Assembly (NCBI RefSeq): GCF_017329565.1
Contig: NZ_JAFMTT010000001.1
Reading direction: 5' to 3' (one strand)
DNA: 64,000 bases
Source of the DNA: Alicyclobacillus mali
GTDB taxonomy: Bacteria > Bacillota > Bacilli > Alicyclobacillales > Alicyclobacillaceae
Shown: positions 52,627 through 61,015 of the stretch, piece by piece
How the letters are laid out: the number at the start of each line of letters is the position of its first letter
Position numbering within the stretch: position 1 is the stretch's first letter
Position numbers and translations under genes: made by a program
Notes under the pieces: model-generated
The model's input: only the letters and a program-made list of their open reading frames with translations
Told to the model about the DNA's origin: nothing
Databases searched by the model: none

Positions 52627-53033
52627 AGTTCTATCAAATCTTATTTGGCGTCGAACCTGTTCGCGTTCGGCGAGGTTACGCTAAGTTTGATCTGGAAACA
52701 CCTCCTCTCAATTTTTCCTTAAACGAGCGTGCATTCGGCGAGGTGGGAGCTCTGAACCACCTTGGATTGCAAGTGTCGTCTACGGAAGAAGTCCTAGCTG
52801 CTAAGATACGATTGGAAGAAGCGGGGCTCGCAACCTTCGACGAGATGAATACTACGTGTTGTTACGCGTTGCAGGACAAGATTTGGGTAAAAGATCCAAA
52901 TGGGATTCAGTGGGAATTTTTTGCGGTCCTTGACCAAGAGGACGACCGTGTACCTGGATCAGGGATTCTGGTCGAAAAGTCCACAGAGACATGTTGTACG
53001 ACCTGTCCGACGGGTTCCTCGTCGATGGAATGA
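52569..53033 (+). CDS. arsI: ArsI, organoarsenical C-As lyase
   Basis: 154 aa vicinal-oxygen-chelate dioxygenase that demethylates trivalent methylarsenicals to arsenite. Expected iron ligands are H7, H64 and E116. The adjacent arsenic-binding cysteines C97-C98 sit in NTTCCYALQDKIWVKDPNG, the hallmark separating ArsI from other glyoxalase-fold proteins. A Cys-rich tail (ETCCTTCPTG) follows the domain. AAAGGAGGG lies 9 bases before the ATG. It is placed between the repressor and the pump, so its arsenite product is exported directly. Confidence 0.9.
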   Translation: MFAWKPHVAINVRNFHESLKFYQILFGVEPVRVRRGYAKFDLETPPLNFSLNERAFGEVGALNHLGLQVSSTEEVLAAKIRLEEAGLATFDEMNTTCCYALQDKIWVKDPNGIQWEFFAVLDQEDDRVPGSGILVEKSTETCCTTCPTGSSSME

Positions 53034-53090
53034 AGTATCCAAATCCATGGTCAGGTTTGGTTGGTCACGTTCACAACAAGGAGAGACCTC

Positions 53091-54383
53091 ATGACGTACG
53101 TCGCAATTTCGTTGTTTTTGGTCACGCTCATCTTCGTCATCTGGCAACCGAGAGGCTTGTCGATTGGCTGGAGCGCGATGGCGGGGGCGGCGCTCGCCCT
53201 TCTGTTCCACGTGGTCACTTGGCGCGATGTAGGGTCTGTGACTCGAATCGTGTGGGACGCGACCCTCGCCTTCGTGGCCATCATTGTGATTTCCACAGTG
53301 CTTGACCAAGTCGGATTTTTCGAGTGGGCAGCTTTGAAGATGGCGAAAGCCGCGCGTGGAGATGGGAAGAAGGTCTTCTTGTACGTGATCCTTCTCGGCG
53401 CCCTTGTGGCTGCTGTGTGCGCCAACGATGGCGCAGCCTTGATCCTCACGCCCATCGTTCTGGAGAAGATGAAGCTGCTCCAATTCGATGCCCGTCGCAT
53501 GTTTCCATTCGTCATCGCCAGCGGCTTCATCGCGGACACCACGTCGCTTCCGCTCGTGGTGAGCAACCTTGTGAATATCGTGTCGGCGGACTATTTCCAC
53601 ATTGGCTTTCTGACCTATCTTGCAAACATGATTGTGCCCGATCTCGTCTCCTTTCTCGCGAGCGCCGGGGTACTCTATCTATATTTCCGAAGGGACATCC
53701 CGGAGCGTTACGATCCGGATTTCCTCCCTCGACCGGCCGAAGCCATTGTGCACCGAGGATTGTTTCGCGCTTCTTGGGTCTTGCTCATTGCGCTCATGGC
53801 AGGCTACATGGTGACGGAGATCGCGCATGTACCTGTGTCGTTTGTGGCTGGGACCATCGCCATCGCCTTACTGGCGTACGGCGGTCGCGTCCGCGTGATT
53901 CAGCCCTGGTCCGTCATTCGGGGCGCGCCGTGGGCGATTGTGTTTTTCTCCGTCGGCATGTATGTCGTGGTGTATGGGCTGCGCAACGTGGGCCTGACCC
54001 GCCTCCTTGGGGGGCTCATTCAAGTCCTTGCGGATCACGGATTGCTAGTCGGCACGCTTGGGATGGGCTTTCTCGCGGCCGTGTTGTCGAGTGTGATGAA
54101 CAATATGCCGACCGTGATGATTGACGCGCTCGCCATTCACGGTGCCCATGTTTCACATCTCGTGAAGACGTCGTTGGTGTATGCCAATGTCATAGGGTGT
54201 GACTTGGGTCCGAAACTGACACCCATAGGTTCGTTGGCGACGCTTCTTTGGTTGCACGTCCTTCGCCAAAAGGGCGTCACGATCACATGGAGCACCTATA
54301 TTCGGACCGGTGTCATCCTGACCATTCCGACGCTGTTGCTCACCTTGATGGGGCTATATGGATGGCTGGCGATCGTGAACTAG
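53091..54383 (+). CDS. arsB: ArsB-type arsenite efflux permease
   Basis: 430 aa, 12 helices of the ArsB/NhaD ion-transporter superfamily. ANDGAALILTPIVLEKM, SGFIADTTSLPLVVSNLVNIVSAD and VLSSVMNNMPTVMIDALA are ArsB signatures; the pair of N-D/N-N half-helices forms the substrate path. The GCDLGPKLTPIGSLATLLWLHVL end is also typical. No arsA is present, so it runs on the proton-motive force. Preceded by AAGGAGAG. Confidence 0.93.
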   Translation: MTYVAISLFLVTLIFVIWQPRGLSIGWSAMAGAALALLFHVVTWRDVGSVTRIVWDATLAFVAIIVISTVLDQVGFFEWAALKMAKAARGDGKKVFLYVILLGALVAAVCANDGAALILTPIVLEKMKLLQFDARRMFPFVIASGFIADTTSLPLVVSNLVNIVSADYFHIGFLTYLANMIVPDLVSFLASAGVLYLYFRRDIPERYDPDFLPRPAEAIVHRGLFRASWVLLIALMAGYMVTEIAHVPVSFVAGTIAIALLAYGGRVRVIQPWSVIRGAPWAIVFFSVGMYVVVYGLRNVGLTRLLGGLIQVLADHGLLVGTLGMGFLAAVLSSVMNNMPTVMIDALAIHGAHVSHLVKTSLVYANVIGCDLGPKLTPIGSLATLLWLHVLRQKGVTITWSTYIRTGVILTIPTLLLTLMGLYGWLAIVN

Positions 54384-54422
54384 TCTTCGCTATCGCAAAT
54401 ATGGGAGAGGAGTGAAACCTGT

Positions 54423-54845
54423 ATGTCACGCAAGCGAATTTATTTTCTTTGCACTGGAAACTCATGCAGAAGTCAAATGGCTGAAGGATGGGCGCGCCAT
54501 TTGGGAGGAGAGCGGATCGAAGTTCAGAGTGCGGGCATCGAGGCGCACGGCTTGAATCCCCGTGCCGTGCAGGTGATGCGCGAGGTGGGGATTGACATCT
54601 CGCATCATCGGTCGAAACTCATCGATCCGGACTTTCTCGAACAAGCGGATTATGTCATCACCTTGTGCGGTGACGCGAACGACCGTTGTCCCGTGACGCC
54701 GCCGCACGTGAAACGCCTCCACTGGGGATTTCCCGACCCAGCCAAGGCGACGGGATCGGAGGAAGAGATTTTGAACCAGTTTCGCCAAGTTCGTGACGCC
54801 ATCGGCGCGCGAATTAGGTCTTTTCTGGATCGGGAACTATCATAA
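54423..54845 (+). CDS. arsC: Thioredoxin-coupled arsenate reductase
   Basis: 140 aa, low-molecular-weight phosphatase-like ArsC. The P-loop is C10-TGNSC15-R. The redox pair is C82 and C89 in TLCGDANDRCP, giving the same four cysteine numbers as the Bacillus enzyme (10, 15, 82, 89). It reduces arsenate to arsenite, which ArsB exports. Last gene of the ars unit. Confidence 0.95.
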   Translation: MSRKRIYFLCTGNSCRSQMAEGWARHLGGERIEVQSAGIEAHGLNPRAVQVMREVGIDISHHRSKLIDPDFLEQADYVITLCGDANDRCPVTPPHVKRLHWGFPDPAKATGSEEEILNQFRQVRDAIGARIRSFLDRELS

Positions 54846-54994
54846 AACGATGGTGATAAAAACAGGATCGATGAAGTGCAAAACATGGGATGAGCCGCCG
54901 CCTGAGGTGGGCAGGTTGACCATAGCCGGAGGAATCGCGCGCCGAATGGCTCGCTTCTTCCCCCGGAGCGCTAGGGATCAATGTGACAATTGAA

Positions 54995-56200
54995 TTACAT
55001 GCCCCCAATGCGAAGGATCCCATCGGCGCCTATCCACAGAATGAATCGGGCTACGAGAAAACCGTAGGCGTCGAGTTCCACGGTCATCTGGCCGGTCTTC
55101 GGCAGGCGGAGGATGACGGAATTCGCCTTTGCGGGGACAGCGGGACGCTGGTAGCCCTCAGTGAGCCCTTCCTCACCGAGTTGGGTCCACGACTTGCCGC
55201 CGTCCCACGACACTTCGACCTGGTCCACCTGAAATTGGTTGGTATACCACGCGCCGTTCCATGCGCTCACCGTCCACGGAGACTTCGTGGATTCGAATGG
55301 CAAGCTGAGATAGTCCTCGTCTCCGCTGCGCCAGACGTGAATGCTTGCGATGAGGTCATTGAGGTGAGACGACACGAACTGAATCTGAGCCTTGGACGGC
55401 TTGGGCAGGTCGTCGTCCTCAATGACGATCTGACTCCACATATGCATGCCGCTTGCCCAGGATTTGACGAGAGACGGTGCGATGCGCAGTGTGAATCTCC
55501 CGCCTGCGTCCGAAGCGGAGAGGCCAGCGTCGTATGAGATGATCTTCGGCGACGAGCTGAGCGTGGTGCCCACGTCGAGATCGACTTCGTTTGGCATCAC
55601 GAGATCGGCGTGGCAGCCCCTGATGGCGTTCAGCAGGTGCACCCAAAACGCCGCCGGGACGTACGTGTCGGAAGGGGATGCGCTGGCGCCGGTGGCGAAG
55701 CTCGGCGTGAGGGCAAATCGGTGGCCATTGACCGTGACCACCAAGCTCGAATTTCCATTCTCTGCGTCTGAAGCCTGAGCGGTGGTGGTGGCACCTGACC
55801 AGAGGCGCGTGGGTATGGAAAGGCGGAGCTCGTTGCCGTGCATCGTGTACGAGACGCCAAACTTCTTCCCGAGAACGCCCATCATGGCTTGGATCTGAAT
55901 CCAGTCCGACTCCTGCAGTTCATTCATGTCAAACGACAGACAGGGTAACGTCGTAGGCCTCCAAGGCGAAACGGCGCCGTTCCATACGATTATCGCTGTA
56001 CTTTCGAAGTAGCCCGTGTCGCCGGACGAGGGGTTGGTCGCGTTCGACGTTGCGTTGGGCGCAGTTGCGTTCGCGGTCGAGCTGGAGGACGCGCTGTTCT
56101 GTGCATTGCTCGCCCATGCGGCGGTGGGTGAAACAAGCGCGCCCAAGGCCGCGGCGGCTGCCAGCCAGTTTCGTGCGATGCGGATCCGCCTTGTGAACAT
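54995..56200 (-). CDS. Secreted protein with Ser/Asn-rich linker, function unknown
   Basis: 401 aa. It has a signal peptide (RRIRIARN, then AAAAALGALVSPTAAWAS) and a Ser/Thr/Asn/Ala-rich linker to about residue 60. A first domain follows, with a stalk-like 'copper amine oxidase N-domain' look (DWIQIQAMMGVLGKKFGVSYT, LVVTVNGHRFALTP, YVPAAFWVHLL). The C-terminal part has QVEVSWDGGKSWTQLGEEG, which resembles the molybdenum-oxidoreductase dimerisation or sialidase Asp-box type of beta-sandwich. No catalytic motif seen. GAGGTGATG precedes the ATG. Lone leftward gene with an FNR-type promoter. Confidence 0.75.
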   Translation of the reverse strand: MFTRRIRIARNWLAAAAALGALVSPTAAWASNAQNSASSSSTANATAPNATSNATNPSSGDTGYFESTAIIVWNGAVSPWRPTTLPCLSFDMNELQESDWIQIQAMMGVLGKKFGVSYTMHGNELRLSIPTRLWSGATTTAQASDAENGNSSLVVTVNGHRFALTPSFATGASASPSDTYVPAAFWVHLLNAIRGCHADLVMPNEVDLDVGTTLSSSPKIISYDAGLSASDAGGRFTLRIAPSLVKSWASGMHMWSQIVIEDDDLPKPSKAQIQFVSSHLNDLIASIHVWRSGDEDYLSLPFESTKSPWTVSAWNGAWYTNQFQVDQVEVSWDGGKSWTQLGEEGLTEGYQRPAVPAKANSVILRLPKTGQMTVELDAYGFLVARFILWIGADGILRIGGM

Positions 56201-56264
56201 TCACATCACCTCGTTTCACTTGGATGTGGAAAACGAAACGGCGCTCCCCAGGGAGCCCATGGTC

Positions 56265-56308
56265 ATTGTGTTCGCTCACCCGGCGCGCCGTCTGTGACCA
56301 TGATCACA
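56265..56308 (-). promoter_or_regulatory. FNR/CRP-type box with matching -10 for the secreted protein gene
   Basis: TGTGACCATGATCACA (56293-56308) is a perfect TGTGA-N6-TCACA site. On the reverse strand a -10 CACAAT (56265-56270) puts the transcript start near 56258 and the box centre at about -42. This is the standard activation position for FNR-like proteins. Confidence 0.65.
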
Positions 56309-56379
56309 TCGCAAGGAAGATTATGGGTGTGATTCGTGCCAATCCACTGCCCCGCCTTTCCCTCCATTCGCAAAGCGTG

Positions 56380-56385
56380 TATAAT
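56380..56385 (+). promoter_or_regulatory. -10 element of the rarA operon
   Basis: Perfect TATAAT 55 bases before rarA; the -35 (TTTCCC region, 56357) is poor. Confidence 0.5.
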
Positions 56386-56440
56386 CGTTAAAAGTTGAGT
56401 GGACGACTAGGAATTGCGCAGCCGTGTGAGGCGAATGCGA

Positions 56441-57784
56441 ATGGATCTCTTTTCACTTGCTTCGGAGCACGAAGCGGAGCGCGAGGCTCCGCTCGCCTAC
56501 CGGATGCGGCCGAGATCGCTCGACGAGATGGTGGGACACCAGAATCTCGTGGGCCGAGATGGAATCCTGCGGAGGATGATCGAGCGGGATCGCTTGATGT
56601 CCATCATTTTGTATGGGCCGCCCGGCACGGGCAAAACGACCATCGCCGAAGTCATTGCGCGCCAGACCAAGGCACGCTTCATCCCGCTGAACGCCGTGAC
56701 GTCGGGCATCGCCGATGTGCGAAAGGCCGTCGAGATCGCGCGAGAGGAGCGGGATGTGTATGGGCGGCGAACCGTGGTCTTTCTCGACGAAATCCACCGC
56801 TTCAATAAAAGTCAGCAGGACGCGCTGCTGCCGCACGTGGAGGCGGGGCTTGTCTCGCTCGTGGGCGCGACGACGGAGAATCCCTACTTCGACGTGAACG
56901 CGGCGCTGTTGTCGCGATCGCACGTGTTTCGCCTCGAGCCGCTTTCCCCGGATGACATCGGGTGCCTGGTGGACATGGCCATTGCGGACGAGGAGCGCGG
57001 ACTTGGCCGCATGCGGGTGCGGCTTCATCCGGATGCGAGGCGTGTGCTCACCCTGCAGGCGCGGGGCGACGCCCGGCGCGCGCTGAACTTGCTCGAGCTC
57101 GCCGCTTTTGCAGCGAGAGTTGGCCCCGACGGCGCCACGGAGATTGGCGTGCGCGAGGTCGAGGCGGCGCTTGAGGCGAGCGGTGGGCCTCGCTACGATC
57201 GCGCAGGCGACGATCACTACGACACCATCTCGGCGTTCATCAAGTCGGTGCGCGGATCGGACGTGAACGCGGCGATGCTGTGGCTCGCGAAGATGCTCGA
57301 GGGCGGCGAAGATCCCGCGTTCATCGCGCGCCGGCTGATGATCCTGGCCGCCGAGGACGTGGGCATGGCGGATCCGAACGCGCTCCTCATCGCGGTGAGC
57401 GGCTGGCAGGCGGCCATGGCCATCGGCATGCCGGAGGCGCGGATTGTGCTGGCGGAGGTGACCGCGTACCTCGCGAAAGCGCCGAAGTCGAATCACGCGT
57501 ACATGGCCATCAACCGCGCGCTGGACGACGTCAGGTCTGGCCTGCCGGTCGAGGTGCCGCTGCATCTGCGGAGCACGGCGTACAAAGGGGCCAAGGCTCT
57601 CGGGCATGGGGAAGGCTACCTGTATCCACACGATTACCCGGGCCATTACGTCGAGCAAAACTACTGGCCCATTGGCGTCGAGCCACGCGTGTACTACCGG
57701 GAAGGAGACGATGACCGTGAAGATCTCGACGAAGGGCCGCTACGGCCTGATGCTCCTGGTCGATCTCGCCGAACAGCAGAGTGA
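56441..57784 (+). CDS. rarA: RarA/MgsA-type replication-associated AAA+ ATPase
   Basis: 447 aa. Walker A GPPGTGKTT, Walker B VVFLDEIHRFNKSQQDALLPH, sensor GATTENPYFDVN, and the MgsA C-terminal tetramerisation domain (YDRAGDDHYDTISAFIKSVRGSD; ALGHGEGYLYPHDYPGHY). It acts at stalled replication forks. ATG at 56441 chosen for GAGGCG spacing; an ATG 6 bases earlier is in frame. Its last 74 bases overlap cymR. Confidence 0.93.
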   Translation: MDLFSLASEHEAEREAPLAYRMRPRSLDEMVGHQNLVGRDGILRRMIERDRLMSIILYGPPGTGKTTIAEVIARQTKARFIPLNAVTSGIADVRKAVEIAREERDVYGRRTVVFLDEIHRFNKSQQDALLPHVEAGLVSLVGATTENPYFDVNAALLSRSHVFRLEPLSPDDIGCLVDMAIADEERGLGRMRVRLHPDARRVLTLQARGDARRALNLLELAAFAARVGPDGATEIGVREVEAALEASGGPRYDRAGDDHYDTISAFIKSVRGSDVNAAMLWLAKMLEGGEDPAFIARRLMILAAEDVGMADPNALLIAVSGWQAAMAIGMPEARIVLAEVTAYLAKAPKSNHAYMAINRALDDVRSGLPVEVPLHLRSTAYKGAKALGHGEGYLYPHDYPGHYVEQNYWPIGVEPRVYYREGDDDREDLDEGPLRPDAPGRSRRTAE

Positions 57785-58127
57785 CCAGCCCATTTCCCTG
57801 AAGTCCATTGCGGAGCGAAACAACCTCTCGGAGCACTACCTCGAACAGCTCATTGCGCCGCTCCGCAACGGCGGCTTCGTGCGGAGCATCCGGGGCGCTT
57901 ACGGTGGGTACGTGCTGGCGAGGCATCCGCGCGAGATCGTCATTGAGGACGTGCTTCTCGCCCTGGAGGGGCCCATCACCATTGTCGACGAGGAGATGGA
58001 TGATGGCCTGCAGGTGCTGTGGGACAGGCTGAGGGAGGCCATCCACGACGTGTTGTCGTCCATGACGCTGCAGGATCTCGTCGAATTGCGCAAGGGATCG
58101 TCGCAGGGCTACATGTATTACATCTGA
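57711..58127 (+). CDS. cymR: Rrf2-family regulator, CymR type
   Basis: 138 aa winged-helix regulator: MKISTKGRYGLMLLVDLAEQ-like start, LSEHYLEQLIAPLRNGGFVRSIRGAYGGYVLAR. It contains no cysteines, so it cannot carry the [2Fe-2S] cluster of IscR; this fits CymR, the cysteine-metabolism repressor. The cysteine desulfurase gene follows by 17 bases, as in other Bacilli. GGGAAGGAG stands just before the ATG, inside the rarA coding region. Confidence 0.88.
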   Translation: MTVKISTKGRYGLMLLVDLAEQQSDQPISLKSIAERNNLSEHYLEQLIAPLRNGGFVRSIRGAYGGYVLARHPREIVIEDVLLALEGPITIVDEEMDDGLQVLWDRLREAIHDVLSSMTLQDLVELRKGSSQGYMYYI

Positions 58128-58144
58128 ACCGCGGGGTGTCAGCG

Positions 58145-59290
58145 ATGATCTACCTGGACAACGCCGCGACGACTCCCCTTCTGCCGGCGGCCCGCGCGGC
58201 CATGGAGCGTTATCTCGGTGACGCGTACGGCAATCCGTCGAGTCTGCACCGGCCGGGGCGCGAGGCCCGGCAAGCCGTCGAGGAAGCGCGCCGCTTCTTC
58301 GCCAAGTGGCTCGGCGCCTCCCCCCGCGATCTCGCCTTCACAAGCGGCGGCACGGAGTCGAACAATCTCGCCCTCTACGGTGCGTATCTCGCACAGAGCC
58401 CGAATCGAACGCACGTCGTGACCACAGCGGTGGAACATCACGCGGTGCTCGAGGCCATGGACAGGCTGCGCCTCCTCGGCGCGGACGTGACGCTCGTCCC
58501 GGTGGATTCGGATGGACGCGTCGATCCGGACGACGTGGTGTGCGCCCTCCGCCCGGACACCGCGCTCGTGAGCGTCATGCTCGTCAACAACGAGGTCGGG
58601 ACCGTCGAGCCGGTCGCCGAGATCGCGCGCCGCGTCAAAGATGCGGATCCGGGGATTCTCGTACACAGCGACATGGTGCAGGCGCTGCCCGTGATGCGCC
58701 TGTCCCTCAAGGACTTGGGCGTCGATCTCGCCTCATTTTCCGCGCACAAGGTGCACGGGCCGAAGGGCGTGGGGCTCCTCTACGTCCGATCCGGCGCGCC
58801 GTTTGTGGCGCTTGCCGCCGGGGGGCAGCAGGAGCACAGGCTCCGCGCGGGGACCGAACCGGTCGCGGGCATCGTGGGCTTTCACGCCGCGATGGCCGAG
58901 ATTGCCGAGCGCTTCGACGCGCACGCGGCGCACCTGACCGCGCTCCGGGACGCGCTTTGGCGCGCCATCGAATCGCTCGACGGCGCGTATCGCAACAGCC
59001 CGGCCGACGCGGTGCCTTCGATTCTCAACGTCGGCTTTCGTGGGATTCGCAACGACATTCTTCTCATGCGCCTGGACCTCGAGGGAGTGGCGGCGAGCGC
59101 TGGTGCGGCGTGCAGCGCGGGAAGCCTGGAGCCGAGCCACGTGCTCAGGGCCATGGGAAGGGAGCGAGAAGCGCGGGAGTCGGTCCGCTTTAGTTTCGCG
59201 TGGCAAAACACCATGGAAGAGATTGAGACAGCGGCCGGTGTATTGTCGAAAGTCGTCGGGTCCCTGCGATCACGTTTCACAAATTCGTGA
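58145..59290 (+). CDS. Cysteine desulfurase (IscS/NifS-like)
   Basis: 381 aa PLP enzyme that takes sulfur from cysteine. YLDNAATTPLLPAARAAM opens it, the PLP Lys is in FSAHKVHGPKGVG, and the persulfide Cys is in SAGAACSAGSLEPSHVL. This is the tRNA-thiolation paralogue position (yrvO in Bacillus), normally followed by mnmA. mnmA is missing here and a zinc-ribbon gene comes next. ATG at 58145 with GGGGTG upstream. Confidence 0.92.
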   Translation: MIYLDNAATTPLLPAARAAMERYLGDAYGNPSSLHRPGREARQAVEEARRFFAKWLGASPRDLAFTSGGTESNNLALYGAYLAQSPNRTHVVTTAVEHHAVLEAMDRLRLLGADVTLVPVDSDGRVDPDDVVCALRPDTALVSVMLVNNEVGTVEPVAEIARRVKDADPGILVHSDMVQALPVMRLSLKDLGVDLASFSAHKVHGPKGVGLLYVRSGAPFVALAAGGQQEHRLRAGTEPVAGIVGFHAAMAEIAERFDAHAAHLTALRDALWRAIESLDGAYRNSPADAVPSILNVGFRGIRNDILLMRLDLEGVAASAGAACSAGSLEPSHVLRAMGREREARESVRFSFAWQNTMEEIETAAGVLSKVVGSLRSRFTNS

Positions 59291-59328
59291 CATTTGCCGC
59301 GTCGGGCGCAGGTTCTTTTCCTGTTTCT

Positions 59329-59340
59329 GCATTGCAATGC
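59329..59340. repeat. 12-bp perfect palindrome
   Basis: GCATTGCAATGC in the 228-base gap after the cysteine desulfurase gene; possible operator for the zinc-ribbon gene or chance. Confidence 0.3.
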
Positions 59341-59518
59341 GCGCTGGATAGGCGTAGCATGAGTCACGGAATCTCGGTGGGTGGATATTTCGGAACCTGA
59401 AATTTGGTTTTGGCTTTATTGTCCGTGGATAGACTGTTGGCAGGTTTCGAAAGTTCATCCAGAGAGATGGGGCGTGCCGCAGTGCGCCTTCCAAGGGCGA
59501 GAAGGGAGGACCAACGTC

Positions 59519-59710
59519 ATGCGGTGTCCGAGTTGCACAAGCCGAGACGTCGGTAAAATTGGTGCTAACCAATACTATTGTTGGAACTGCTTCGCCGAGT
59601 TCAACGTGTCCGGCGATGAGGTGCGGGTTTACGAAGTGGCTGAGGACGGATCGCTCATCGTCGTGGATCAGACGAATCACGCGGACGTCGAGTTTGGCAC
59701 GGGGGCCTGA
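59519..59710 (+). CDS. 63-aa zinc-ribbon protein
   Basis: 63 aa. Two CxxC pairs (MRCPSCTSRD and YYCWNCFAEF) form an N-terminal zinc ribbon. The rest is acidic and beta-like (VRVYEVAEDGSLIVVDQ). Such small ribbons occur as RNA or protein adaptors in Bacillota; no function is assigned. GGGAGGA lies about 9 bases before the ATG. The frame stays open upstream to 59381, but that part lacks a good start. A terminator follows. Confidence 0.75.
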   Translation: MRCPSCTSRDVGKIGANQYYCWNCFAEFNVSGDEVRVYEVAEDGSLIVVDQTNHADVEFGTGA

Positions 59711-59753
59711 GGGCCAGAGCCGAGACAGACAAAGGCTTACAAATAGACGGAAG

Positions 59754-59802
59754 AAAGAGCGGGCGGTCGTCGAGGCAGGGCGGCTTTGGCCGCTCTTTTT
59801 TT
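59754..59802 (+). terminator. Intrinsic terminator
   Basis: AAAGAGCGG (59754-59762) pairs with CCGCTCTTT (59790-59798), and a seven-T run (59796-59802) overlaps the end of the stem. Ends the zinc-ribbon transcript. Confidence 0.8.
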
Positions 59803-59919
59803 GTCGAAACAGCGCGATGCGGGTGTCTGGTACAGTGCGATGAAAATAATGGCATGCGATTCTGCATATACTCTGCGGTAGACCCTTGTCCGGCGCCGCC
59901 GCAGAGGGAGGAGATCGCC

Positions 59920-60984
59920 GTGCCGATGGGGCGTTACGCCCGCACCATGATGTCCATCGCCCTGACGCTGACGTGTATCTATCTCGTCGGGCTCCTGCGC
60001 AGCCTGTTTCTCGACATCTGGGGCGTGCTGTCGAGCCTCTTTTACACGTTTTTGGCGTCGCTCATCATCACCTACATCCTGCAGCCGGCGGTCGACGTTT
60101 TGCATCGGCGGCGCGTCCCTCGCTCGGCGGCCATCCTCATTGTATACGCCGTGATCGCAGCCATCCTGGCCGTGGTGGTCTTGAACCTGATTCCTGTGAT
60201 CTCGCGGCAAATCGCGCAGTTGTCGAGCAGCCTGCCGGCCATCACGGCAGAAGTGAGCCGCTGGATCGACATGGTCAACAGCCGGAAGACGTACCTGCCG
60301 AACGCGGTGAGGACGGGCATTGAGAACGCGCTCAACCAACTGGAACACCGCGTCGAGGTCGCCCCAACGGGGCTTTTCTCGGTGGTGACGAGCACGCTGA
60401 ATGCCATCTTCATGGCGTTTGTCGTGCCGTTCCTCGTCTTTTATATGTTGAAAGACGCGAAGGCTATCGGGCGCGGAATGGTGCGCATGGCGCCCGCGAA
60501 ATCTAAGCACCGCGTGCGCCTGGTCCTCCGCGCCATCGATGATACGCTCGGCGGTTACGTGCGCGGCCAGTTTCTCATCATGCTGGCGGTCGGGCTGTTG
60601 TCGTTCATCGGCTATCTCATCATCCGCCTGCCGTACGCGCTTCTCCTGGGTGCGTTCCTCGGTTTCGCGGACATCATCCCGTATCTTGGGCCCATCATCG
60701 GCATCGCGCCAGCGGTGATCATCGCGCTCACCACCTCCGGCTGGCCGATGCTCGTCAAGGTCGTGATCGTCAACATCGCGGTGCAGCAGATCGAGGGGAA
60801 CATCCTGTCTCCGCAGATCATGGGCCGAACGCTTCACCTGCACCCGATGGCGATTGTGGCGGCCCTGATTGTCGGCGGGGAGGCGGGTGGCGTCCTGGGC
60901 CTCATTCTCGCGGTCCCGGCGCTCGCGGTGTGCAAAGTGGTGTGGACGCAGTGGCGTGAAGCGCGCTCGCATGCCTCGCATTGA
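59920..60984 (+). CDS. AI-2E/PerM family transporter-like membrane protein
   Basis: 354 aa with about eight helices: two or three at the N-terminus, a soluble middle part (SRQIAQLSSSLPAITAEVSRWI), then five toward the end. GFADIIPYLGPIIGIAPAVI and NIAVQQIEGNILSPQIMGRTLHLHPM are family signatures of the AI-2 exporter (UPF0118) group, which also includes Na+/H+ exchangers. The YrrI homologue sits beside alaS in Bacillus too. GTG at 59920 after GAGGGAGGAG. Confidence 0.87.
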   Translation: MPMGRYARTMMSIALTLTCIYLVGLLRSLFLDIWGVLSSLFYTFLASLIITYILQPAVDVLHRRRVPRSAAILIVYAVIAAILAVVVLNLIPVISRQIAQLSSSLPAITAEVSRWIDMVNSRKTYLPNAVRTGIENALNQLEHRVEVAPTGLFSVVTSTLNAIFMAFVVPFLVFYMLKDAKAIGRGMVRMAPAKSKHRVRLVLRAIDDTLGGYVRGQFLIMLAVGLLSFIGYLIIRLPYALLLGAFLGFADIIPYLGPIIGIAPAVIIALTTSGWPMLVKVVIVNIAVQQIEGNILSPQIMGRTLHLHPMAIVAALIVGGEAGGVLGLILAVPALAVCKVVWTQWREARSHASH

Positions 60985-61009
60985 CAGGGCCAGTCCCGCC
61001 CGATACAAT
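60981..61009 (+). promoter_or_regulatory. Promoter of alaS
   Basis: TTGACA (60981-60986), 17 bases, TACAAT (61004-61009). The -35 overlaps the stop codon of the preceding gene. Confidence 0.8.
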
Positions 61010-61015
61010 CAAAAA

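Noticed and set aside
54793..54993. Short ORF after arsC
   Set aside because: Starts inside arsC in another frame and has no ribosome-binding site.
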